The notes under the pieces are model-generated. The model was given only the letters and a program-made list of their open reading frames with translations, was not told where the DNA came from and ran no database searches. From the NCBI GenBank assembly GCA_000825765.1, contig CDGH01000028.1, forward strand, positions 1-33,482: a DNA stretch of 33,482 bases, in the 5' to 3' direction. This DNA comes from Ehrlichia minasensis (GTDB lineage: Bacteria; Pseudomonadota; Alphaproteobacteria; Rickettsiales; Anaplasmataceae). The stretch's first letter is position 1. Every line of letters starts with the position of its first letter. Shown piece after piece: positions 20,714 to 28,554 of the stretch. The position numbers were made by a program, and so were the translations under genes.

Positions 20714-21511
20714 TTATGCCTCTTCAACATACTTTTTATTTTCTTGCGCTCCATAAACTGAATCAATGTTGGACCCATCATGGTCCCATCTGTAACCTTC
20801 TCTATCATCACTTTCATCTTCATCAACACACTCTTTTAATACATAACCACGTCCCCAAACAGTTTCTATGTAATTCTTCCCATTATTAGCAACTTTAAGT
20901 TTCTTACGAAGCTTACACATAAACACATCTATAATTTTATCATCAGAAGGTTCATCTAACTCCCTATACAAATGCGATAAAAACATTTCTTTTGTGAGAA
21001 CTGTACCTAACCTAGAGGATAACAATTCTATCATACCATATTCTTTTTTAGTTAAATGTACTATTTCACCATTACATTCAACACATTTATGATCAAGATT
21101 TATTGCAATATTACCAACACGTACTATTGATTCAGGGTGTCCTCTAGTGCGACGTACAATAGCTTTTATTCTTGCAAGCAACTCACTCTTATGAAAAGGC
21201 TTAGTGACATAATCATCTGCACCATAATATAAACCTTTCACTTTATGTGATACTGATGAAATACATGATAATATCAGTACTGGAACTTTTATACCAGATT
21301 CACGTAACTTGACTAGAATATCATATCCATCTATTTTTCCAGGAAAATGTATATCTAATATCACTACATCATAGTCATCATTTTTTGGAATGATACTACC
21401 ATAACAATCCTGAGCAGAAGTCATAGTTTCACAAAAATGCCCTTCTGAAGATAAAGAAGCTTCTACTGCCTTTGCACATGCAATATCATCTTCTATTAAT
21501 AATATACGCAT
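20714..21511 (-). CDS. ctrA: Cell cycle response regulator CtrA
   Basis: OmpR-family DNA-binding response regulator, master cell-cycle regulator of alphaproteobacteria; in Ehrlichia chaffeensis it is linked to developmental stage and stress resistance. The start is the ATG at 21511 (MRILLIEDD), with AGAGG just upstream; an in-frame ATG 18 codons earlier lacks support. The receiver domain has the acidic pocket E7/D8/D9, phospho-acceptor Asp53 (VVILDIHFP) and GADDYVTKPFHKSEL. The winged helix has HLTKKEYGMIELLSSRLG, LTKEMFLSHLY, KIIDVFMCKLRKKL and NYIETVWGRGYVL, near-identical to Caulobacter CtrA. Unlike it, the protein adds an acidic tail of roughly 35 residues and ends in EEA, not the AA-type degron. 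265 aa. Confidence 0.96.
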   Translation of the reverse strand: MRILLIEDDIACAKAVEASLSSEGHFCETMTSAQDCYGSIIPKNDDYDVVILDIHFPGKIDGYDILVKLRESGIKVPVLILSCISSVSHKVKGLYYGADDYVTKPFHKSELLARIKAIVRRTRGHPESIVRVGNIAINLDHKCVECNGEIVHLTKKEYGMIELLSSRLGTVLTKEMFLSHLYRELDEPSDDKIIDVFMCKLRKKLKVANNGKNYIETVWGRGYVLKECVDEDESDDREGYRWDHDGSNIDSVYGAQENKKYVEEA

Positions 21512-21676
21512 AAATACCTCTAAAAACTTAATAATCAAAAATTTAACATATAAAGCACTTAGCACTAATCTAAAGACATAATCAACCTATAACAACTAAA
21601 TATTTCATCAAAAGTTAATACATAGTGTTACTATGCTATTCAAGTATAATAGTAAATTACATGTAATATACTTTCC

Positions 21677-21698
21677 TTGTGTTGCATATATAACACAA
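21677..21698. promoter_or_regulatory. Dyad TTGTGTT-N8-AACACAA upstream of ctrA
   Basis: Perfect 7-bp arms with 8-base spacing, 166 bp upstream of the ctrA start. The spacing and symmetry suit a dimeric repressor or activator site. No regulator can be assigned. Confidence 0.4.
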
Positions 21699-21790
21699 TA
21701 CCACCCCAAAGGTTATTAAAGACATTATAGTAAACACAACTAATTTTCGTTAATTAGTAAAACACTTTACTGATTATATATAAGCACAAG

Positions 21791-21805
21791 TTAATACTTT
21801 ATTAA
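21791..21805. promoter_or_regulatory. TTAA-N7-TTAA, possible CtrA box
   Basis: Exact match to the core of the CtrA binding motif (TTAA-N7-TTAA), 280 bp upstream of ctrA. Several such pairs are expected by chance in DNA this AT-rich, so support is weak and rests on position. Confidence 0.2.
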
Positions 21806-21893
21806 TAATAAAAATGGTTAACACACGTATCATTATACATTAACAATGACATATACACTAATATAAAATTCCAAAATTTGACATCTATTTCAT

Positions 21894-22529
21894 TTACAAA
21901 GACCGTGCATACCAAATTACTCTCCCTAATATCTCCATGTCCTCCAAATGACACTCATAAGAAGAATATTTTTTATTATCTGACACTACATGCAATTTTA
22001 TTTTTTGGTTTTCTTTTAAATATTCCAATCTCCTGATTGATACACCAACCGTATCAACTATTACAAATAACCCAGCAGGATGAGGAATTTTATCACCTAT
22101 ATCTACTAAAACAATATCCTGGTTCATTAATGTCGGAATCATACTATCACCTTTTACGTAGTATACACGTAAATTTTTCATGTTAGAAGTTAAATTAATG
22201 TTTGAAGACAAATACAAATTCACATCACCTGAAGATGATACCTTGCCATTTTCTAATTCTAAATCATACACAGGTAGTATATTCATATTACCTTGTCCAT
22301 AAGTATAATTATCATCACTAATTAAATATGACAATGAAACATTTAACACTTTTGCTATTGCCATTAATTTTTTAGATGTAGGATTTGTTGACTTTCCACT
22401 TAGTATATCATACACAAAAGATTTTCCAACATCAGCTTTGTGAGCTAGCTCACGTGCATTTATCCCCATTTTATCCATTTGGTACTTCATTCTAGTAACT
22501 ATCATACTATTATCACTACTTGTTTTCAT
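21894..22529 (-). CDS. HTH (XRE) / S24-type transcriptional regulator
   Basis: CI/LexA-like regulator of 211 aa. A Cro/CI helix-turn-helix occupies about 14-70 (INARELAHKADVGKSFVYDI, then LMAIAKVLNVSLSYLI). A C-terminal S24 peptidase-like domain occupies about 118-211, with the serine in VKGDSM (Ser129). The position of the LexA catalytic lysine (VKRL in E. coli) reads IRRL here (Arg166), and no Ala-Gly cleavage site is seen in the linker, so self-cleavage is doubtful. It may instead be a non-cleaving repressor with a dimerisation domain. AAGGTGA precedes the ATG. No phage genes surround it; it sits upstream of ctrA on the same strand. Targets are unknown. Confidence 0.9.
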   Translation of the reverse strand: MKTSSDNSMIVTRMKYQMDKMGINARELAHKADVGKSFVYDILSGKSTNPTSKKLMAIAKVLNVSLSYLISDDNYTYGQGNMNILPVYDLELENGKVSSSGDVNLYLSSNINLTSNMKNLRVYYVKGDSMIPTLMNQDIVLVDIGDKIPHPAGLFVIVDTVGVSIRRLEYLKENQKIKLHVVSDNKKYSSYECHLEDMEILGRVIWYARSL

Positions 22530-22561
22530 AAATTCACCTTACAGTTAATATTTATTACATT

Positions 22562-22590
22562 TTTGTACAATCTAAAGTACATAAACTCAA
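22562..22590 (-). promoter_or_regulatory. Promoter of the S24 regulator with embedded operator
   Basis: On the minus strand TTGAGT (22590-22585), 17-bp spacer, TACAAA (22567-22562). A dyad TGTAC-N8-GTACA (22564-22568 and 22577-22581) overlaps the spacer and -10; with one mismatch the arms extend to nine bases (TTTtTGTAC). This is where an autorepressor would bind. The first transcribed base would be about 25 nt before the ATG. Confidence 0.45.
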
Positions 22591-23053
22591 GTAATAATTG
22601 AATTATTCACTAATAGTTGAGCATCAAATCACAAAATCACTAGTAAGTAGCACTAAATATTCTGAAAATTAACTTCAATACAAATGCTCACTACCATGCA
22701 AACCAGAAATCATCAAATGACATAATCAGCATCAATTTAATTCCAAAACATCAATTAAATGCAATTCACAAACTTTTACACTTACAAAAAACAACACATT
22801 CCATACCAATAACCTTTTAAAAAAACATCATATTAACAATCAAATAACATGATACCACAACACTACCTACAGAAAGCTCATATTTCTGTCACAGTAAAAT
22901 ATCTCGGTAATTTATTGCTTATTATTAACATTATAGTATATCAAAATAACCAAACAAGTATATATTTCTAGCTAAAGTTATTATAAAAACCTGCATTGCG
23001 AGACATAATAAAAGCACTATACCATATAACAATATGTAATAAACTATTGCTAT
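22591..23053. other. Gene-free stretch upstream of the S24 regulator
   Basis: About 460 bp without a gene. Its right end (about 23028-23060) resembles the end of the 222-bp unit that follows, suggesting a further, badly eroded copy. Otherwise nothing is recognised. Confidence 0.45.
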
Positions 23054-23498
23054 AAATCAATATACTGATCAGCTAAAGCACCTATATAAGATCTTCTATA
23101 ACTTTAATTCTTGTCAAACATCCACAAATACGAATTTATCCTCTGACAATAAAAAATCTCTGACTAAAAAAATTTCTTACACTTATTAAACAAAAAACTT
23201 GTACTTTGTAAGTAAAACTACTACATCACATCAATAATATTATATAAACTTAGGCTATAAGTTATTATGATAACAAAATCAATATATCTACTTAGCTAAA
23301 GCACTCAATATAAAGCCTTCTATAACTTTAATTCTTGCAAACATCCACAAATACGAATTTATCCTCTGACAATAAAAAATCTCTGACTAAAAAAATTTCT
23401 TACACTTATTAAACAAAAAACTTGTACTTTGTAAGTAAAACTACTACATCACATCAATAATATTATATAAACTTAGGCTATAAGTTATTATGATAACA
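23054..23498. repeat. 222-bp tandem repeat containing decayed ppa 3' ends
   Basis: Unit 1 is 23054-23275 and unit 2 is 23276-23498; the third start (23499) runs into the true end of ppa. The first 85-95 bases of each unit (about 23065-23149 and 23288-23372) align with the last 85 or so bases of ppa (23511-23597). The remaining 130 or so bases are downstream spacer, identical in both units. On the minus strand unit 2 still reads EDKFVFVDVCKN, a shift, then FILSALAK and stop, against EDKFVSVDGWKD...FILNALAK in ppa. Confidence 0.92.
23288..23372 (-). pseudogene. Decayed C-terminal fragment of ppa (unit 2)
   Basis: About 28 codons of the inorganic pyrophosphatase C-terminus, including the same stop codon (23288-23290), with one frameshift and several substitutions. 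It has no start and cannot be expressed as a protein. A sister fragment lies at about 23065-23149. It arose by tandem duplication from the intact ppa immediately to the right. Confidence 0.85.
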
Positions 23499-23510
23499 AA
23501 ATCAATATAT

Positions 23511-24029
23511 CTACTTAGCTAAAGCATTTAATATAAAATCTTCTGCAACTTTCATATCTTTCCAACCATCTACAGATACAAACTTATCTTCTTCTAGCTT
23601 TTTATAAAAAGAAAAGAAATGTGCTATAGAATTTAAAAATGATACAGGAAAATCAGAATAATTCTTTATATTAGCATAGTATTGATCTATCTTACTTGTA
23701 GGTACAGCTAATATTTTGACATCTTCTCCACCCTCATCACGCATAATTAACACACCTACCGGCCTTGCACAAATCACTGCTCCAGACATTACAGGAAACC
23801 TAGTTGCCACTAAAACATCAACAGGATCACCATCTCCAGCACAAGTATGTGGGATAAACCCATAGTTACATGGATAATACATAGATGTAGGTAAAAATCT
23901 GTCTACACAAAATAAATTTTTCTTTTTGTCAAACTCATATTTTACTGGACATGAATTCTGGCTAATCTCAATAACAACATTGATCTCCTTGGGTACATTA
24001 TCACCACTAGTCAAATTATCTAAATTCAT
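23511..24029 (-). CDS. ppa: Inorganic pyrophosphatase
   Basis: Family I soluble pyrophosphatase hydrolysing PPi and so driving nucleic acid synthesis and tRNA charging. The signature DGDPVDVLV is at 66-74, with metal-binding Asp66, Asp68 and Asp71. YPCNYGFIP (52-60) and KILAVPTSKID with downstream Lys/Tyr ligands also fit. The 172-aa length is usual for alphaproteobacteria. An AAGAGA ribosome site and a good promoter lie upstream. The 3' end is the parent of two decayed copies downstream; its own C-terminus (NALAK) is intact. Confidence 0.98.
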   Translation of the reverse strand: MNLDNLTSGDNVPKEINVVIEISQNSCPVKYEFDKKKNLFCVDRFLPTSMYYPCNYGFIPHTCAGDGDPVDVLVATRFPVMSGAVICARPVGVLIMRDEGGEDVKILAVPTSKIDQYYANIKNYSDFPVSFLNSIAHFFSFYKKLEEDKFVSVDGWKDMKVAEDFILNALAK

Positions 24030-24818
24030 AATTAATCTCTTAACATAACAAAATGCGCAATTTGTATACCAGATCAGGAAATGATCATTAAACTTAATAA
24101 TACTAATCCCTTTATACTCTAGTCAATCCTTTTCTAATTCAATATTCAAGCAATACAACACCACAATTACTGCAGTACAATACTAATAAACACCGCACTT
24201 AAGTGAACAATTATTTTCTAATGTGCCTTAAGCTTATACTGCCATAAACTTTTACACACAGAATAAAAAATTCCATATTACCTAATTTAAGCTTAATCTC
24301 AAACGCATTCTGTAAATTACGCATTTTAAAGCAGCTGGCAAATAATTAATGAATCAATTCATCTTTTCACAACATGCTTAAATAAAGTAACATTTGATTA
24401 ATAAGCCAATATAAATCATTTATAAACACATGTAACAACCTTTAATAGCTCAAAGTTAACGCACCAACATATCATACTTAAAATACTACAGTACTAACCA
24501 TTATACTGCTAGCCAACTATTATAATACAACACCAAACTAACATTTCATCAAAAACTTTACAGAATTTTTTATTCACCATTTTGATAGTTGGACATATAA
24601 ATTATGTTGTCATGTATAAGCAGCTTTAAAAGATAAGTAATGTTTTCATAACATTGAAATTTCGCACTACCAATAAACTACTAATAATAAAACATAGTCT
24701 TACTATTTCTAGACAAAGGTTATAAAAATACATTTTTCAATGCGTAATCACATGTACTACTTAATTAATAAACTTACATAAATTACTTATACACAGATGT
24801 TTGCAATATTTATCAGAT
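24030..24818. other. argC-ppa intergenic region
   Basis: 789 bp between two minus-strand genes. Apart from the ppa promoter at its left end I see no gene, RNA gene or clear repeat. The + strand is C-rich relative to G. Confidence 0.5.
24097..24126 (-). promoter_or_regulatory. Predicted sigma-70 promoter of ppa
   Basis: On the minus strand TTGACT (24126-24121), 18-bp spacer, TATTAT (24102-24097). The leader would be about 60 bases. This supports ppa being transcribed separately from argC. Confidence 0.5.
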
Positions 24819-25859
24819 TTAAAAATAAGGAATATTAGACAATGCAAGTTTCTCTTCATAAGACATCATAATATTAAAGTTCTGTACAGCTTGACCAGCA
24901 GCACCTTTTAACAAATTATCTATGACAGATATTATAACAATTGTATTAGGCAATCTCCCAGGGAAAACTCCTAAATAACAATAATTAGTACCTACAACAG
25001 ATCTAGTTGTTACAGCTTTTTCTTCATCCACAACAACAAAAAATGAATCCTTGTAAAAAAGTAGCAATGCTTCACGAACATCAGTAAGAGATACGCCAAC
25101 TTCTAACTCAAGATATATGTTAGACATCATACCTCTTTTCACTGGAATTAAACTAGGTACAAATTGTAAATTAATATCTTCCCTACATGCAGCAAAACAC
25201 AATTCTTGTTCTATTTCAGGAATATGCCTATGATTAGAAACTTTATATGACTTGATAGCATCATATACTTCACAAAATAAATTATCTTGCTTTACAGACC
25301 TACCGGCACCACTCACTCCTGATTTAGCATCTACTATTATATTGTTACTTTTTACTAGACGTAGTCTTAATAACGGAAACAATGGTATCAACACAGAAGT
25401 AGGATAACACCCTGGACAAGCTATAAAGCTCGATTTTCGAATATCTTCATAATATATTTCAGTTAATCCATAAACAAAATCTTTTATAAGATCTGGACAA
25501 TAATGGACACCATACCATTGTTTATATATATCAGGGTCTTTAATTCTAAAGTCAGCTGATAGATCTATGACTTTAACCACATCATGAATTTTTTTTACAA
25601 CTTCACTTGACGCCCCATGAGGTAAACATAAAAAAACTACATCTACCTTATCTAAATCAATATCATCAAAAGATGAGACACTAATAGAGATACAACTCTG
25701 AGAAATATGAAAATAACTAGAAGAAAGCAACTTTCCAGTAGATTGAGTTGCACACAAATACCTTATCTTAACCATAGGGTGAGACAGTAATAAGCGAACC
25801 AACTCAACCCCTACGTAACCTGTAGCACCAACTACAGCAACTGATACCTGATAATTCAT
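24819..25859 (-). CDS. argC: N-acetyl-gamma-glutamyl-phosphate reductase
   Basis: NADPH-dependent third step of arginine synthesis from glutamate. The nucleotide-binding GATGYVGVELVRLL is at 11-24 and the catalytic Cys151 lies in ACPGCYPTSV (147-156). The SADFR motif (101-105) and SNHRHIPEIEQEL follow. The 346-aa length is full. It starts 8 bp after rpsI, so it is carried on the L13-S9 ribosomal transcript, an unusual placing for a biosynthetic gene. Ehrlichia are among the few Rickettsiales with arginine biosynthesis genes. Confidence 0.97.
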   Translation of the reverse strand: MNYQVSVAVVGATGYVGVELVRLLLSHPMVKIRYLCATQSTGKLLSSSYFHISQSCISISVSSFDDIDLDKVDVVFLCLPHGASSEVVKKIHDVVKVIDLSADFRIKDPDIYKQWYGVHYCPDLIKDFVYGLTEIYYEDIRKSSFIACPGCYPTSVLIPLFPLLRLRLVKSNNIIVDAKSGVSGAGRSVKQDNLFCEVYDAIKSYKVSNHRHIPEIEQELCFAACREDINLQFVPSLIPVKRGMMSNIYLELEVGVSLTDVREALLLFYKDSFFVVVDEEKAVTTRSVVGTNYCYLGVFPGRLPNTIVIISVIDNLLKGAAGQAVQNFNIMMSYEEKLALSNIPYF

Positions 25860-25867
25860 GTAGTAAA

Positions 25868-26317
25868 TTATCTTTTAGAATATTGACAACTTTTTCTAGC
25901 TTTATGTTGACCATATTTTTTACGCTCAACAACACGTGAATCTCTTGTCAAAAATCCACCTGCTCTTAAAATAGCATGAAGACCAGGATTAATATCTTTA
26001 AGTGCTTTACTGATCCCATGAGCTACAGCTCCAGCCTGCCCTGAAATTCCACCACCACGTACAGTAGCAACAACATTATAACACCCAGAAGTTGATGTTG
26101 TAATAAATGGGTGATAAACCTTCCTACACAAAGTATTTTTTTTAAAATAGTTGAAAATATCTAAGCCATTAACAGTAACATTTCCTTTTCCTACCGTTAA
26201 CCACACTCGTGCAACAGCTTCCTTTCTTCTACCAGTAGCATAAGCACGGCCATAAGCATCTACTTTTAGGCGACTACCTTGTAGATGATCGGGTAACACA
26301 TCAGGATTATTTTCCAT
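25868..26317 (-). CDS. rpsI: 30S ribosomal protein S9
   Basis: Small-subunit protein whose C-terminal tail reaches the P-site t[18 protein letters not shown] near the start, [15 protein letters not shown] in the core and the basic tail [22 protein letters not shown] are all typical, and the 149-aa length is normal. Its ATG overlaps the rplM stop (TAATG arrangement) and is preceded by AGGAG within the rplM end, so the two are translationally coupled. Confidence 0.98.
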   Translation of the reverse strand: MENNPDVLPDHLQGSRLKVDAYGRAYATGRRKEAVARVWLTVGKGNVTVNGLDIFNYFKKNTLCRKVYHPFITTSTSGCYNVVATVRGGGISGQAGAVAHGISKALKDINPGLHAILRAGGFLTRDSRVVERKKYGQHKARKSCQYSKR

Positions 26318-26787
26318 TATCTCCTCTTATTATTTTTAGCATTCATTGACAAAAAATCCAATTTTACAGGCTGTTGTGCACTGTGCTTATGCTCTGGACC
26401 AGAATATATATATAAATTTTTTAAACGGCGACGTGCCATTGGACCAGTACTAAGCATACGACGAATTGCCATATTAATTATACGCTCTGGATGTTTGTTT
26501 AAAAGTAAATCAGCTGGCGTACAACTTTTTAACCCACCAGGATACCCAGTATGTTTATAATATACTTTACCCTTTAGCTTACTACCAGTAAACTGCACTT
26601 TTTCAGCATTAATTATAATAACATTGTCTCCGCAATCCATATGAGGCGTATATTCAGGTTTATCCTTACCACGTAATATATTAGCAACAAAAGCAGCAAG
26701 TCTACCAACTACTACTCCACTTGCATCTATTACAACCCAACGCTTTTTTATCTGACTTGCCTTTAAAGAAAAAGTCTCCATTTGCAT
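26317..26787 (-). CDS. rplM: 50S ribosomal protein L13
   Basis: Large-subunit assembly protein. [16 protein letters not shown] (about 16-31), [26 protein letters not shown] and the [20 protein letters not shown] segment identify the family. At 156 aa it is full length. Two start codons are two codons apart (26787 and 26781); the second (METFSLKAS) fits the family alignment at least as well, and neither has a clear ribosome site. It leads the rplM-rpsI-argC operon. Confidence 0.97.
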   Translation of the reverse strand: MQMETFSLKASQIKKRWVVIDASGVVVGRLAAFVANILRGKDKPEYTPHMDCGDNVIIINAEKVQFTGSKLKGKVYYKHTGYPGGLKSCTPADLLLNKHPERIINMAIRRMLSTGPMARRRLKNLYIYSGPEHKHSAQQPVKLDFLSMNAKNNKRR

Positions 26788-27283
26788 CTATCATTAATAA
26801 ATCTTCATGTTAATCATACAATCAATTTTTGTCAACATAAACTAATCATATATTTACCTTATATGTTGCAAACAGCACAAAATCTGTTAAATACTCAGAA
26901 GTGGATATCACCTAGTATTAAACTTTAAAAACTAGCTTTGCAAAATCACAATATAGTTCCTAAACAAGTGATTATACAACCAACTTAAAAAAATTACTCA
27001 TTTTTATGTAATGAACTGAGTAAACAATCAAAAATATACTATACTTTTTCATATACTAATTATTGAATTTTATATACAAAAAATATATTAAGTTGATATA
27101 TCATTATTATTTGTCATATTTTTGAAACTAAAACTTATCATTTGAGTAAAAAACAATACAGCACTCAATTAATTAAACTTGTTACTTAATTCTTGCCAAT
27201 CAAAACTAATTACAGTTTAATCATTGTCAGTATTATTCTTTTACATAATAGTTGGTAGCATTTTAATGATAATTAAATTTAAC
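26788..27283. other. Divergent rplM-tolC intergenic region
   Basis: Must contain the promoters of the ribosomal operon and of tolC; none is clear enough to call. It contains a remnant of the tolC coding sequence (26862-26923), listed separately. Confidence 0.5.
26862..26923 (+). pseudogene. 62-bp remnant of tolC coding sequence
   Basis: Aligns with 28321-28382 inside tolC at roughly 85 percent identity by eye, with two single-base indels. The central block TCTGTTAAATACTCAGAAGT is identical. In tolC it encodes part of MLQAAQDSVKYSEVVLSGIK. Fainter matches, with gaps, may continue to an AACTGAG at 27014-27020 that corresponds to the last codons of tolC. The orientation is the same as tolC, about 1.46 kb upstream. 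Confidence 0.8.
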
Positions 27284-28543
27284 ATGCACAAAATTTACAG
27301 CATATTGATACTAATATTTATCATATCAACTACACCACATAGTAGTTATTGTACTAATCTAGATCAAGCCTTACATGCAGCATTATCAAATAACCCAAAT
27401 ATAAAAGCTAAATTTTATAGTTATTTAGGTAACAAACAAAAAATTAAATTGAACAGTATATCAAAGTTTTTACCTTCAGTTACATATTTAGCAGAAACAT
27501 ACCAACCAGATCTATCTTTAGGTAATAACAATAGAACTATGCGCCTTATAGTAACACAACAAATATTCAACGGAGGTGCTGATGCTGCTGCTCTTCAACA
27601 GTCAAAGTATCTATCAAATATAGAAGACTTTGAATTTCTATCAGAACAACAAAATGTTGTACTTAACACAGTCAAAGCTTACATGAAAGTTCTAACAACA
27701 GCTGAAGTATACAAATTAACACAACACACTAAAAAAGTATTTACAGAACATCTAACAGCTACACAAAAACGTTTTTCATTAGGAGAGGTTACCAAAACAG
27801 ACGTATCGTTGGCTACTGCTAGATTATCATCTGCTACATCAGAATCAATCAAAGCGTACGGTGATATGAAAGCTGCAGAAGCTAACTACATACATATAGT
27901 TGGAGAAATACCAATAGATCTACAACATCCTACTATACCAGCAATACCATCATCTGTAGAAGAAGCCTTAACAATAGCACAACAAAATAATCTTGCTCTA
28001 AAAGCATCCCACAATGGGTATCAAGCCGCAAAACAAGGAGCTTTAATGGCTATTGCAAATTTATTGCCATCTATTAGTATATCATCAATAAATTCTTACA
28101 CTTACACAGATACTCATAACCCTCTCATAGACCCTAAAAAGATAGATCACTTTTTTGAAATAAAAATGTCATTGCCTATATTTCAACAAGGATTAAACAT
28201 TGCTGCTATTACGCAATCAAAACTCGCAATAAAACAAAAAATGTATTCACACTATGAAGTATTAAATGCTATTAAGGAGGCAGTAGTTTTAAATTGGGAA
28301 AATATTTCCACAGCTAATTCTATGTTGCAAGCAGCACAAGATTCTGTTAAATACTCAGAAGTGGTACTATCTGGTATTAAACAGGAAGCAGAGTTAAATT
28401 TAAGAACAGTTTTAGATGTACTGGATGCAGAACAAGAATTATTAAAAGCAAAAGTCAACCTGGTTAACGTACAAAGTAATGTTGTAATAAGTATGTATAA
28501 TTTACTTGCATTAATAGGACAACTGAGCACTAATTATATTTAA
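27284..28543 (+). CDS. tolC: TolC-family outer membrane efflux protein
   Basis: Outer-membrane channel-tunnel of type I secretion and efflux systems. The signal peptide MHKIYSILILIFIISTTPHS is followed by LDQALHAALSNNPNIKAKF, the usual opening of the first OEP repeat. The second OEP repeat begins near SVEEALTIAQQNNLALKASHNG, with the coiled-coil RFSLGEVTKTDVSLATARL half-way and the matching LNLRTVLDVLDAEQELLKAKVNLVN near the end. I chose the ATG at 27284 (419 aa). An ATG at 27266 is possible; the TTG at 27224 is unlikely. Ehrlichia export repeat effectors by type I secretion, so this is the likely outer channel. It is followed 11 bp later by the PopZ-like gene. Confidence 0.93.
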   Translation: MHKIYSILILIFIISTTPHSSYCTNLDQALHAALSNNPNIKAKFYSYLGNKQKIKLNSISKFLPSVTYLAETYQPDLSLGNNNRTMRLIVTQQIFNGGADAAALQQSKYLSNIEDFEFLSEQQNVVLNTVKAYMKVLTTAEVYKLTQHTKKVFTEHLTATQKRFSLGEVTKTDVSLATARLSSATSESIKAYGDMKAAEANYIHIVGEIPIDLQHPTIPAIPSSVEEALTIAQQNNLALKASHNGYQAAKQGALMAIANLLPSISISSINSYTYTDTHNPLIDPKKIDHFFEIKMSLPIFQQGLNIAAITQSKLAIKQKMYSHYEVLNAIKEAVVLNWENISTANSMLQAAQDSVKYSEVVLSGIKQEAELNLRTVLDVLDAEQELLKAKVNLVNVQSNVVISMYNLLALIGQLSTNYI

Positions 28544-28554
28544 TACGAAAATTT

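Larger units (their letters stand above)
21512..21893. other. Upstream region of ctrA
   Basis: 382 bp between the S24 regulator stop and ctrA, both on the minus strand. Long enough for independent control of ctrA. It holds a 7-bp dyad (21677-21698) and a TTAA-N7-TTAA word pair (21791-21805). I could not choose a single -35/-10 pair. Confidence 0.5.

Noticed and set aside
21512-21565. Upstream ATG adding 18 residues to CtrA
   Set aside because: The extension is hydrophobic, lacks a ribosome site and is absent from CtrA proteins; the ATG at 21511 has AGAGG in place.
27224-27283. TTG start giving TolC an extra hydrophobic segment
   Set aside because: It would place a second hydrophobic stretch before a complete signal peptide; TTG without a ribosome site is unlikely.
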